Part shown: positions 1 through 7,600 of the stretch, one piece after another
How the letters are laid out: each line of letters opens with the position of its first letter
Position numbering within the stretch: the first letter of the stretch is position 1
Source of the DNA: Deltaproteobacteria bacterium
Lineage (GTDB): Bacteria; Myxococcota_A; Polyangia; Haliangiales; Haliangiaceae
Direction of reading: 5' to 3'
NCBI GenBank assembly: GCA_025353585.1
Contig: JANXOM010000075.1
Coordinates: 1 to 37,943, forward strand
Length of the DNA: 37,943 bases
The notes under the pieces: model-generated
Databases searched by the model: none
Told to the model about the DNA's origin: nothing
What the model saw: the letters and a program-made list of their open reading frames with translations, nothing else
Program-made: the position numbers and the translations under genes

Positions 1-617
1 CCGCGCGCGCCTTCCTGCTCGTCGGGCCGACCGGCGCCGGCAAGACGACCACCATCGCGAAGCTCGCGGCGCGCGCCGCCCTCATCGAAGGCCGCACGGT
101 CCACCTCGTCACGCTCGACGACTACCGCATCGGCGGCGTCGATCAGATCCGCACGTTCGCCGAGCTGATCGGCATCCCGCTCCACGTGGCCCCGACCCAG
201 GACCAGCTGCGCGAGCTGTGCGAAGACGAGGGCGCGCTGACGCTGATCGACACCGCCGGCCGGAGCCCGCGCGACACCCGTGCGATCGCCGAGCTCGCGG
301 AGCTCGTCGAAGGCCTGCCCGTCGAGACCCACCTCGTCGTACCTGCCGCGCTCTCCCCGGTCGCCATCGACGACTTCGCGCGCCGCTACCGCGCGCTCGC
401 GCCGGCCCGCCTCCTCTTCACCAAGCTCGACGAGGTCGAAGAAGTCACCGAGCTCGCCGCCGCCCCCGCGCGCCTCGCGCTGCCGGTCACGTGGGTCACC
501 ACCGGTCAGGCCGTCCCCGAGGATCTCGAGGAGCCGACCACGGCGCGCCTGCTCGAGCTCGCGGCAGGGGGCTTGCACAGCACCACGAAGACGGCTTCGA
601 AGACGCGGGCCGCCTAG
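1..617 (+). CDS. flhF: Flagellar SRP-type GTPase FlhF (5' partial)
   Basis: FlhF is an SRP-family GTPase that helps set the place and number of polar flagella. The gene enters from the left edge, so only the C-terminal NG part is present; the reading frame begins at base 3. Visible GTPase motifs are the P-loop GPTGAGKTTT (about bases 27-56), DDYRIGGVDQ, the G3 motif DTAGR (about 249-263) and the G4 motif TKLDE (about 420-434). The tail is short and ends with TAG. flhG follows after 8 bases, the usual flhF-flhG-fliA order. The N-terminal B domain cannot be judged because it lies outside the window. Identification is firm because the partner FlhG is next door and the SRP GTPase motifs are intact. 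Confidence 0.93.
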   Translation, partial: ARAFLLVGPTGAGKTTTIAKLAARAALIEGRTVHLVTLDDYRIGGVDQIRTFAELIGIPLHVAPTQDQLRELCEDEGALTLIDTAGRSPRDTRAIAELAELVEGLPVETHLVVPAALSPVAIDDFARRYRALAPARLLFTKLDEVEEVTELAAAPARLALPVTWVTTGQAVPEDLEEPTTARLLELAAGGLHSTTKTASKTRAA

Positions 618-625
618 GACATATC

Positions 626-1480
626 GTGACCGATCAAGCAGCCACACTCCGCGTTTTACGCGGCGGGAAGTCGATTACCGGCGAAATCGCCCGCGCTCGC
701 CGCGCCATTGCCGTCGGCGGCGGCAAGGGCGGCGTCGGAAAGAGCACGCTCGCCGTCAATCTTGCCGTCGCCTACGCCCAGACCGGCAGCCGCACGCTGG
801 TCGTGGACACCGACCTCGGCATGGCGGACCTGAACCTCCTCCTCGGCGTCGCGCCGGACCGGAGCGTGCTCGACGCGCTCGGCGGCGCGCCGATCGACGA
901 CGTCCTCATCGCGACCCACGGCATCCACCTCCTGCCCGCGCTCAACGGCAGCTACCTGCTGTCGACCATCGGGCCGGCCACCCAGCGCCGCGTGCTCGAC
1001 ATCGTCGAGGCGCTCTCGTCGCGGTTCGACACGCTCATCGTCGACATCGCGGCCGGCATCGGGCAGGCGCAGACGACCTTCGCGGGCGCCACGACAGACG
1101 CCATCGTCGTCGTCAACCCGGAGCCGCTCTCGATGGCAGACGCGTACGCGACCCTCAAGGTCCTGTCCGTCGAGCAGGGCGTCAAGCACGCCTACCTCGT
1201 CCCCAACCGCGTCACGTCGCGGGCCCAGGCCGACGAGCTCGTCGCCCGCCTCGGCGCGCTGGTCACCCGCTTCCTCGATCTGAAGATCACGGCGCTGCCC
1301 GCGATCCCGGCGGACCCCGCGGTGACCGAGGCGGCGCAGATCGGCGTCCCGCTCCTCGTCCACGCGCCCGACGCCCCCGCCGCGCGCGCCATCCGCCAGC
1401 TCACCCGCGCCCTCGCCACGCTCGCTCCTGCTCCCGTCCTCGACGCACCGTGGTTCCGCGCCACCGGAGGTTCCCGATGA
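626..1480 (+). CDS. flhG: Flagellar number regulator FlhG (MinD-like ATPase)
   Basis: FlhG is a MinD/ParA-type ATPase that restrains flagellar number together with FlhF. The GTG start at 626 is chosen because it follows the flhF stop and gives a 284-residue protein of normal family length. The deviant Walker A GGGKGGVGKST is at residues 31-41, VVDTDLGMADLNLLLG follows as switch I, and LIVDIAAGIG is the Walker B/switch II region. The last bases overlap the fliA start as ATGA. FlhG usually carries an N-terminal DQAxxLR motif that stimulates FlhF GTPase; here the protein begins MTDQAATLRVL, which matches it. A second, longer MinD-like ATPase is encoded at 17304-18299. Confidence 0.94.
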   Translation: MTDQAATLRVLRGGKSITGEIARARRAIAVGGGKGGVGKSTLAVNLAVAYAQTGSRTLVVDTDLGMADLNLLLGVAPDRSVLDALGGAPIDDVLIATHGIHLLPALNGSYLLSTIGPATQRRVLDIVEALSSRFDTLIVDIAAGIGQAQTTFAGATTDAIVVVNPEPLSMADAYATLKVLSVEQGVKHAYLVPNRVTSRAQADELVARLGALVTRFLDLKITALPAIPADPAVTEAAQIGVPLLVHAPDAPAARAIRQLTRALATLAPAPVLDAPWFRATGGSR

Positions 1481-2199
1481 AGGCATACGCAATCCAGGCT
1501 CGCCGTCCCAACGCTGAACGCGACCGGCTGATCTCCGAGTACGTCGAGATTGCCCGGCGGATCTCCCTCCGCATGGCGCGCCGCTGCCCGGACTGGATCG
1601 CGCGCGAGGACCTCGTCGCGGCGGGCCTGCTCGGCCTCACGGAGGCCGCGGAGCGCTACGACGACTCGCGCAACGAGCCGTTCCTGTCGTTCGCGACGAA
1701 GCGGATCCGCGGCGCCGTCATGGACGAGCTGCGCAAGGGCGACATCATGCCGCGCCGCGTGCGCCAGATGGCCCGCAAGATCGGCCAGACGATCCAGCAG
1801 CTCGAGCGCGAGCTCGGCTGCGCCCCGTCGGACGATCAGGTGGCCGCGAAGCTCGGCGTCCCGCTCGCGGAGTACAAGGAGCACCTCGAGCAGCTCGTGC
1901 ACGTCACGGTCGGCGCGCTCGAGATGGGCGACGACACGATGGCGATGGCGGGCCAGGAGGATTCGCCCGAGACCCAGGCCGGCAACCGCGTCGCCATCAC
2001 GCGCGTCCGCGCGGCGCTCGAGCACGCCGACAAGCGCGACGTCACGCTGCTCGCGCTCTACTACAACGAGGAGCTGACCTACGCCGAGATCGCCGTGGTC
2101 CTCGGCGTCACCGTCTCGCGGGTGTGCCAGCTGCACGGCCGCGCGATCGCTCGCCTGCGGGCGCAGCTCGAGGGCGAGACCGGCGCCGTGGCCGCGTGA
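1477..2199 (+). CDS. fliA: RNA polymerase sigma factor for flagellar operons (sigma-28)
   Basis: FliA directs RNA polymerase to late flagellar promoters such as that of flagellin. The 240-residue protein has the sigma-70 family regions in order: region 2 (AREDLVAAGLLGLTEAAERYD and FLSFATKRIRGAVMDELRKGD, about residues 41-90), region 3 (VRQMARKIGQTIQQLERELG), and region 4 with a helix-turn-helix (ELTYAEIAVVLGVTVSRVCQLHGRAIARLR, about residues 202-231). The start ATG overlaps the flhG stop, and the stop overlaps the flgF GTG start, so it is translationally coupled on both sides. Its anti-sigma factor FlgM is encoded downstream at 6977. Confidence 0.95.
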   Translation: MKAYAIQARRPNAERDRLISEYVEIARRISLRMARRCPDWIAREDLVAAGLLGLTEAAERYDDSRNEPFLSFATKRIRGAVMDELRKGDIMPRRVRQMARKIGQTIQQLERELGCAPSDDQVAAKLGVPLAEYKEHLEQLVHVTVGALEMGDDTMAMAGQEDSPETQAGNRVAITRVRAALEHADKRDVTLLALYYNEELTYAEIAVVLGVTVSRVCQLHGRAIARLRAQLEGETGAVAA

Positions 2200-2903
2200 G
2201 CTCCGGCATCTACATCGCGACCGCGGGCGCCGTCGCGCAGAGCAACGCGCTCGACACCACGGCGAACAACATCGCCAACGCGGCGACGTCCGGCTTCCAG
2301 GGCGACCGCGTCACGTTCCGCGAGCAGCTCGGGCGCGCGAAGTCCAAGGACGTCGCGATGGTCGATGCCGGCACGAGCCGCCTCGACACCGAGCACGGCG
2401 CGCTCGCGCAGACGGGCAACCCGCTCGACCTCGCGCTCGAGGGCGATGGCTTCATCGGGGTCGAGGCGCCGAACGGCACCCGCTACACGCGCGCGGGAAA
2501 TCTCCAGATGGACTCGGGCGGCAAGCTCGTCACGAACGACGGCCTGCCGGTGCGCGCGGCTGGCGGCGGCGAGCTCACGATCCCGCCGACGGCGAGCCAG
2601 ATCGACGTGGGCGCGGACGGCAGCGTCAGCGCTGACGGCGTGATGCTCGGCAAGATCGAGCTGGTGAAGTTCGCCCCCGCTCAGACGAAGCGAGAGGGCG
2701 GTTCGCTCTTCTCGGCGACTGGCCAGCCGGTTGCAGGAGAGGCCCCCAAGGTGCGGAGCGGAATGCTCGAGTCGAGCAACGTCAACATCATCCGGGGCGT
2801 CGTCGATCTCGTCAAAGTCTCTCGCACCTACGAGTCGCTGATGAAGGTGATCCAGGGCTTCCACGACGTGGAGTCCAAGGCCGCCACGGACCTCGGCAAG
2901 TAA
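2196..2903 (+). CDS. flgF: Flagellar proximal rod protein FlgF
   Basis: FlgF is a rod protein of the flagellar basal body. The GTG at 2196 overlaps the fliA stop and gives a protein of 235 residues that begins SSGIYIATAGAVAQ, the usual FlgF beginning. The N-terminal rod signature ALDTTANNIANAATSGFQ (about residues 17-34) and a C-terminal coiled segment (SSNVNIIRGVVDLVKVSRTYESL) are present, as in the FlgF/FlgG/FlgE family. The short length, the SGIYIA start and the position just before flgG favour FlgF over FlgG. It lies nine bases before flgG. Confidence 0.92.
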   Translation: MSSGIYIATAGAVAQSNALDTTANNIANAATSGFQGDRVTFREQLGRAKSKDVAMVDAGTSRLDTEHGALAQTGNPLDLALEGDGFIGVEAPNGTRYTRAGNLQMDSGGKLVTNDGLPVRAAGGGELTIPPTASQIDVGADGSVSADGVMLGKIELVKFAPAQTKREGGSLFSATGQPVAGEAPKVRSGMLESSNVNIIRGVVDLVKVSRTYESLMKVIQGFHDVESKAATDLGK

Positions 2904-2912
2904 GGAGCTCCC

Positions 2913-3695
2913 ATGTTTCGCTCACTCGCCACCGCAGCTTCCGGCATGGAAGCGCAGCAGACCAAGCTGGACGTCACCGCGAATAACATCGCCAACGTCT
3001 CGACGAACGGCTTCAAGAAGGGGCGCGCCGAGTTCGCCGACCTCATGTACCAGCAGATGCGCGCGGCCGGCTCGCCCACGGGCAACGGCTCCGCGGCGCC
3101 GAGCGCGACGGAGATCGGCCTCGGCACGCGGTTGATCTCGACCGCGCGCGAATCTTCTCAAGGCGAGATGCACCAGACCGGCAACTCGCTCGACGTCGCG
3201 GTCCAGGGCAAGGGCTACCTGCCCGTCACCATGCCCGACGGCACGACCGCCTACACGCGCAACGGCGCGCTGCAGCTCTCGAGCGACGGCAAGCTCGTCA
3301 CGGCGGATGGCTACGCGGTCGGCGAGATCACGGTGCCCCCCGAGGCGCAGAACGTCTCGATCTCGACGACGGGCCAGGTCTCGGCGACGGTGTCCGGCGA
3401 GGCGCAGCCCGTCATCCTCGGCCAGCTGCAGCTCGCGTCGTTCGCGAACCCGGCCGGCCTCGCCGCGCAGGGCTCGACGCTCTTCCGGGAGACCGGCGCG
3501 TCGGGCAGCGCGGTGCTCGGCAACCCGGGCGAGGGCGGCGCCGGCACGCTCCAGCAGGGCATGATCGAGGCGTCGAACGTCAACGTCGTCGACGAGATGA
3601 TCGATCTCATCGCCGGCCAGCGCGCGTACGAGGTCAACTCGCGCGTCGTCAAGGCCGCGGACGAGATGCTCGGGGAGACGGCGCAGCTCCGATGA
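2913..3695 (+). CDS. flgG: Flagellar distal rod protein FlgG
   Basis: FlgG forms the distal rod that passes through the P and L rings. The protein has 260 residues, the normal family length. It begins MFRSLATAASGMEAQQ and has the rod motif LDVTANNIANVSTNGFKKGRAEF near residues 19-41. The C-terminal segment SNVNVVDEMIDLIAGQRAYE is the canonical FlgG ending. A Shine-Dalgarno-like AAGGAG lies shortly before the ATG. The stop codon overlaps the flgA start (ATGA). Confidence 0.95.
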   Translation: MFRSLATAASGMEAQQTKLDVTANNIANVSTNGFKKGRAEFADLMYQQMRAAGSPTGNGSAAPSATEIGLGTRLISTARESSQGEMHQTGNSLDVAVQGKGYLPVTMPDGTTAYTRNGALQLSSDGKLVTADGYAVGEITVPPEAQNVSISTTGQVSATVSGEAQPVILGQLQLASFANPAGLAAQGSTLFRETGASGSAVLGNPGEGGAGTLQQGMIEASNVNVVDEMIDLIAGQRAYEVNSRVVKAADEMLGETAQLR

Positions 3696-4372
3696 AGGCG
3701 CTCGTTCTCATGATCGTCGGCGTCGGGCTCGCGCTCGGCGACGGCAGCGCAGAAGCCGACACGATCGAGGCGATCGTCGAGGCTTCGCTCGCGCCGGCGC
3801 TCCCCGCCGGCCTCGGCATCGCCCACGTCTACCCGCCCGCGTCGATGACGGGCCTCGACGTCCCCGCCGAGCTCGTGCTGGTCGAGCGGCCACGCGAGCT
3901 GCGCGTCGGCCGGGCGAGCGTGAAGATCGTGATCCGCAGCCGCACGAACAAGAAGCCGCGAGAGGCGTACGTGCAGGTCTCGTACGCCGCGCTGTCCGAG
4001 GTCGCCGTGACGCGCCGCGCGCTCGCCGCCGGAGACGTCATCGGCGAGGACGACATCGAGGTCCAGCGCCGCGCCTCGGATGCGATCGCCCCCGCCGCCG
4101 CCGGCGGCGTCGTCGGCAGCACGCTGACGAAGGACCTCGCCGCGGGCACCGCCGTCGGCGCCCACGATGTCATGCAGGCCCCCCGGCTCCGCCAGGGCAG
4201 CGAGGTCACCGTCGATGTTCGCCGCGGCGGCGTCCACGTCCATGGCACCGGCACGCTCGAGCTCGCGGCTCGCCCCGGCGAACAGGCCACGGTCCGCCTC
4301 ACGGGCTCGAAGACCACGGTGCGCGGCCTCCTCGTCGCGCCGGCCACCGTCGAAGTGGGAGGGGGCGCGTGA
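3692..4372 (+). CDS. flgA: P-ring assembly chaperone FlgA
   Basis: FlgA is a periplasmic chaperone for P-ring assembly. The 226-residue protein begins with a signal peptide (MKALVLMIVGVGLALG, cleavage probably after AEA near residue 22). The C-terminal part from about residue 105 is a SAF/ChapFlgA domain: VAVTRRALAAGDVIGEDDIEVQR is the typical opening and VVGSTLTKDLAAGTAV follows. The start overlaps the flgG stop, and the gene lies before flgH and flgI, whose products it serves. Confidence 0.9.
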   Translation: MKALVLMIVGVGLALGDGSAEADTIEAIVEASLAPALPAGLGIAHVYPPASMTGLDVPAELVLVERPRELRVGRASVKIVIRSRTNKKPREAYVQVSYAALSEVAVTRRALAAGDVIGEDDIEVQRRASDAIAPAAAGGVVGSTLTKDLAAGTAVGAHDVMQAPRLRQGSEVTVDVRRGGVHVHGTGTLELAARPGEQATVRLTGSKTTVRGLLVAPATVEVGGGA

Positions 4373-5058
4373 CCGCGCGCGTCTCGCGCCTCGCGCTCGC
4401 GTGCCTCCTGGCCGCGTCCGCGTGTACGCCGCACATCGCGCCGTACCACCCCAAGCACCGCACGCTCGAGAAAGGGTCGTTCGGGAAGCGGAGCGCCGCG
4501 CAGGACGGCAGCCTGTACGCCGAGGGCGCGGGCGGCCTCTTCGAGGATCCCACCGCGCGCCGCGTCGGCGACATCCTCGTCGTCAAGATCGACGAGAAGG
4601 ACCTCGCGAGCCACCAGGCGGACACCACGCTCAACAAGTCGGACGCCACGAGCTACGGCGTCCCCGAGGCGCTCGGCTTTGTCGCCGCGCTGCAGAAGAA
4701 GTATCCGTCCATCGACCCCGCGAAGCTGTTCGCGTCGACCTCTGACCAGAAGTTCACCGGCAACGGCGCCACCAAGCGCCAGGGCAACGTGACGGCGACC
4801 CTGCCCGTGCAGGTCGTCGAGATCGTGCCCAGCGGTGACCTGTTCATCGAGGGCACGAAGGTCGTGATGGTCGGCGCGGAGGAGCACCACATCTATGTCA
4901 GCGGCCTCGTGCGCCGGATCGACATCGCCGATGACGACACCGTGCCGTCCTCGCGCATCGCCGACGCCGAGGTCGAGTACACCGGCAAGGGCGATATCAG
5001 CGACACCCAGCGCCGCGGCTGGCTCGGCCGCATCGTGAGCAAGCTATGGCCGTTCTGA
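4369..5058 (+). CDS. flgH: Flagellar L-ring lipoprotein FlgH
   Basis: FlgH builds the outer-membrane L ring. The GTG start overlaps the flgA stop. The 229-residue protein has a lipoprotein signal peptide (MTARVSRLALACLLAASAC) with Cys19 as the lipidation site. The body shows FlgH motifs: SLYAEGAGGLFEDPTARRVGD, DILVVKIDEKDLAS and the C-terminal NVTATLPVQVVEIVPSGDLFIEG with HHIYVSGLVR. The 3' end overlaps flgI by 13 bases in another frame. Confidence 0.93.
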   Translation: MTARVSRLALACLLAASACTPHIAPYHPKHRTLEKGSFGKRSAAQDGSLYAEGAGGLFEDPTARRVGDILVVKIDEKDLASHQADTTLNKSDATSYGVPEALGFVAALQKKYPSIDPAKLFASTSDQKFTGNGATKRQGNVTATLPVQVVEIVPSGDLFIEGTKVVMVGAEEHHIYVSGLVRRIDIADDDTVPSSRIADAEVEYTGKGDISDTQRRGWLGRIVSKLWPF

Positions 5059-6152
5059 GGTCCGCCGCCCTCGTGCTGCTCGCCATCGCGGCCTCGGCCG
5101 CGCCCGCGCGCGCCGATCGCATCAAGGACCTGACGACGATCTATGGCGTCCGCGAGAACCACGTCGTCGGCTTCGGCCTCGTCGTCGGCCTCGCGGGCAC
5201 GGGCGACGACACGCGCTCGCCCGCCGTGAAGACCGCGCTCACCAAGATGCTCAAGAACCTCGGCTCGACGATCGATCCGGCCGACCTCAAGGCGAAGAAC
5301 GTCGCCGCCGTCATCGTGACCGGCGAGCTCCCCGCGTTCGGCAAGCCCGGCATGGGCTTCGACATCACCGTCTCCTCGCTCGGGAACTCGTCGAGCCTCG
5401 CGGGCGGCACGCTGCTCGCCACGCCGCTGCGCGGCGCCGACGGCACCGTCACCTGGGCCATCGCGCAGGGCGAGCTCAGCGTCGGCGGCTTCGTCGCCTC
5501 CGGCGCCACCGGCTCGAGCACGACGAAGAACCACACCACGGCCGGCACCGTCTCGAACGGCGCCATCATCGAGAAGGCCGCGCCGACCGTGATGCCGGAC
5601 AAGCAGATCGTGCTGATGCTCAAGACGCCGGACTTCACGACGGCTAGCCGCATGCAGGAGGCGATCAACGGGGCCCTCGGCGCCGGCAGCGCCATCACGC
5701 GCGACGCGTCGGCCATCATCGTGGCCGTCCCGGCCGATGCCCGCGGCAACGTGCCCGCGCTCATCGCGAAGCTCGACGCCATCGAGGTCGACCCGGATCT
5801 CCTGGCCGTCGTCATCGTCGACGAGAAGACCGGCACGATCGTCGTCGGCGAGGCCGTCACGCTCCGCCCCGCCGCGATCACGTTCGGCGCGCTCACCGTC
5901 GAGGTCTCCGAGACGCCGGTCGTCTCGCAGCCCGAGGGCATCGGCGGCCGCGGCAAGACCAAGGTCGTGCCGCGGACCGAGCTCAAGGTGAAGGAAGAGA
6001 ACAACACCTTCAAGGTGATGGGCAAGGCCGCGACCGTCGCGGACGTCGCCGCCGCCCTCGCCGCGCTCGGCGCCAAGCCGCGCGACCTCGTCTCCATCCT
6101 GCGCGCCCTCAAGGCGTCCGGCGCCCTGCGCGCCGACATCAAGGCCCTGTGA
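5046..6152 (+). CDS. flgI: Flagellar P-ring protein FlgI
   Basis: FlgI forms the periplasmic P ring around the rod. The 368-residue protein has a signal peptide ending in APARA (about residues 1-23), followed directly by DRIKDLTTIYGVRENHVVG and GFGLVVGLAGTGDDT, the canonical start of mature FlgI. Other family motifs are NVAAVIVTGELPAF, GGTLLATPLRGADG and the C-terminal ATVADVAAALAALGAKPRDL. The start lies inside the last codons of flgH, and the stop overlaps the GTG of the next gene. Confidence 0.95.
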   Translation: MAVLRSAALVLLAIAASAAPARADRIKDLTTIYGVRENHVVGFGLVVGLAGTGDDTRSPAVKTALTKMLKNLGSTIDPADLKAKNVAAVIVTGELPAFGKPGMGFDITVSSLGNSSSLAGGTLLATPLRGADGTVTWAIAQGELSVGGFVASGATGSSTTKNHTTAGTVSNGAIIEKAAPTVMPDKQIVLMLKTPDFTTASRMQEAINGALGAGSAITRDASAIIVAVPADARGNVPALIAKLDAIEVDPDLLAVVIVDEKTGTIVVGEAVTLRPAAITFGALTVEVSETPVVSQPEGIGGRGKTKVVPRTELKVKEENNTFKVMGKAATVADVAAALAALGAKPRDLVSILRALKASGALRADIKAL

Positions 6153-6964
6153 AGCTCGAGACGCACATGGCCGGCGCGGCCGGCGTGGCGGCGAAGGCCG
6201 ACCCCGCGAAGACCGCGGCCAAACAACTCGAGGCGTTCTTCCTCCGGCAGATGCTCGCCGAGGCCAAGCCGGCGGGGGCCGAGGGCGTGGACGGCGGCTT
6301 CGCCGGCGACACGTTCAAGCAGATGTTCAACGAGGCCGTCGCCGACAAGATGTCCGACTCGGGCGGCATCGGCATGGCCGAGATCATGGCCAAGCAGCTC
6401 TCCCGGGGCAGCGGCGCTGACAACGCGGACGCGATGACGGCCATGAAGATATCGGGCGCGAACCTGCACCGCGGCACGGCCGTCGATACCGTCGCGGCCG
6501 CTCCGGGGGGGCCGGCCCTCAAGGGCGCCCTGCCCGACGGCTACGCTGGCCCCGCCCTGCAGATGCCGGTCATCGGCCGCGCGAGCAGCGGCTACGGCGT
6601 GCGCATGGATCCGATCCAGCACAAGGAGATCAAGCACCCGGGCTTCGACCTCGCGGCCCCGACGGGCACGGTCGTCGGCGCGGCCGCGGCGGGGACGATC
6701 ACCCACGCCGGCCCGGCGGGCACGTACGGCAACCTGGTCACCGTCACGCACGCGGCCGGCTACGAGACGCGGTACGCCCATCTGTCCGCCGTGTCGGTGA
6801 AGGTAGGAGATCACGTCGACGCCGGCGCTCCGATCGGCAACGTGGGCACCACGGGCGCATCCACGGGCCCCCACCTGCACTTCGAGGTCCGCCACGACGG
6901 CGCGGCGATCGACCCGGCCCCACTTTTACCTCTCAACAAGTCTGAGTCCCGGACGAATCGGTAA
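6149..6964 (+). CDS. flgJ: FlgJ-type rod-binding protein fused to M23 peptidase
   Basis: This 271-residue protein joins two functions. Residues about 18-87 match the FlgJ rod-binding domain (AAKQLEAFFLRQML, then the GGFAGDTFKQMFNEAVADKMSDSGGIGMAE signature). Residues about 136-260 form a LytM/M23 zinc endopeptidase with a complete active site: HPGFD (His163, Asp167), YAHL (His211) and PHLHFE (His242, His244). In enterobacterial FlgJ the C-terminal part is a glucosaminidase; here a peptide-cleaving domain takes its place. By inference it opens peptidoglycan for the growing rod. There is no obvious signal peptide, as expected for a FlgJ exported by the flagellar apparatus. The GTG start overlaps the flgI stop. 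Confidence 0.9.
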   Translation: MKLETHMAGAAGVAAKADPAKTAAKQLEAFFLRQMLAEAKPAGAEGVDGGFAGDTFKQMFNEAVADKMSDSGGIGMAEIMAKQLSRGSGADNADAMTAMKISGANLHRGTAVDTVAAAPGGPALKGALPDGYAGPALQMPVIGRASSGYGVRMDPIQHKEIKHPGFDLAAPTGTVVGAAAAGTITHAGPAGTYGNLVTVTHAAGYETRYAHLSAVSVKVGDHVDAGAPIGNVGTTGASTGPHLHFEVRHDGAAIDPAPLLPLNKSESRTNR

Positions 6965-6976
6965 GTCGAGGCCACC

Positions 6977-7246
6977 ATGCGCATCGATTCCAACCTCGCT
7001 GTCCTCCCGATCAAGGCGGATTCGCAGCCCAAGGCGAAGGCCGGCGACAAGCCGCCCGAGTCCACGGTCGTGACCCTGTCCGCCGGCGCCACCGCGTCGG
7101 TTGCGGCGAAGCCCGTGGACGTGACGGGCCGCCTCGAGAAGATCCGGGCCCTGCTCGACAAGGGCGAGTACCCGGTGGACCTCGACAAGCTCGCGTCGCG
7201 CATCGTCGATGACGACGCATCGCGCGGCCGCGGCTCCGCATCATGA
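6977..7246 (+). CDS. flgM: Anti-sigma-28 factor FlgM
   Basis: FlgM holds FliA inactive until the hook is complete and FlgM is exported. The 89-residue protein has a low-complexity N-terminal half and a C-terminal helical part, VTGRLEKIRALLDKGEYPVDLDKLASRIVDDD (about residues 48-79), which matches the FlgM sigma-binding region (KVxxIRxxIxxGxYxVDxxKIAxxL). It starts 12 bases after flgJ and its stop overlaps the flgN start. Its partner FliA is encoded at 1477-2199. The short length and divergent N-terminus are normal for the family. Confidence 0.86.
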   Translation: MRIDSNLAVLPIKADSQPKAKAGDKPPESTVVTLSAGATASVAAKPVDVTGRLEKIRALLDKGEYPVDLDKLASRIVDDDASRGRGSAS

Positions 7247-7590
7247 CCCCCGCCCTCCATCAGCTCCGCCTGCTCGGCGAGGAGCTCCGTCAGGCCTTCG
7301 CCGACGAGCGCGCCGCGATCGCCAAGCTCGACCACGCCCGGCTCGCCGACCTCGCGGACCACAAGCGCCGCCTCTGTGACCAGCTCGTGGCGCTCCGCGA
7401 GAAGGTCGAGCCCTCACCCGAGATCAGAGACCTCTTCGTCGCGATCCAGGTCGAGGCCCGCGCCACCGCGATGCTCGCGGCGGCCGCGACCGAGGCCGTC
7501 CGCGCGCTCCTGGGAACGGAGGCGATGGGCTACGACCGCCGCGCTCGGTCCACGGCCGCGCCGGCGCTTCGCCTGCTCGCCACGTACTGA
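7243..7590 (+). CDS. flgN: Flagellar chaperone FlgN
   Basis: FlgN is the export chaperone of the hook-associated proteins FlgK and FlgL, which are encoded directly after it. The 115-residue protein is largely helical, with the typical pattern of charged heptads (LHQLRLLGEELRQAFADERAAIAKLDHARLADLADHKRRLCDQLVALREK). There is no signal peptide. Sequence conservation in this family is weak, so the call rests on size, helical content and the flgM-flgN-flgK-flgL order. The ATG overlaps the flgM stop. Confidence 0.82.
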   Translation: MTPALHQLRLLGEELRQAFADERAAIAKLDHARLADLADHKRRLCDQLVALREKVEPSPEIRDLFVAIQVEARATAMLAAAATEAVRALLGTEAMGYDRRARSTAAPALRLLATY

Positions 7591-7600
7591 GCCGAGCACC

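Noticed and set aside
562..578. GG-N10-GC site ending in TTGCA inside the end of flhF, some 50 bases before flhG
   Set aside because: It resembles a sigma-54 site, but lies in coding sequence and such matches arise often in DNA of this GC content; not strong enough to list.
2720..2735. TGGCCAGCCGGTTGCA inside flgF
   Set aside because: A similar sigma-54-like match within a gene, with no operon start nearby. It serves as a measure of chance matches.
5141..6895. Long - strand open frame opposite flgI and flgJ
   Set aside because: It has no recognisable domain and lies opposite two clear flagellar genes.
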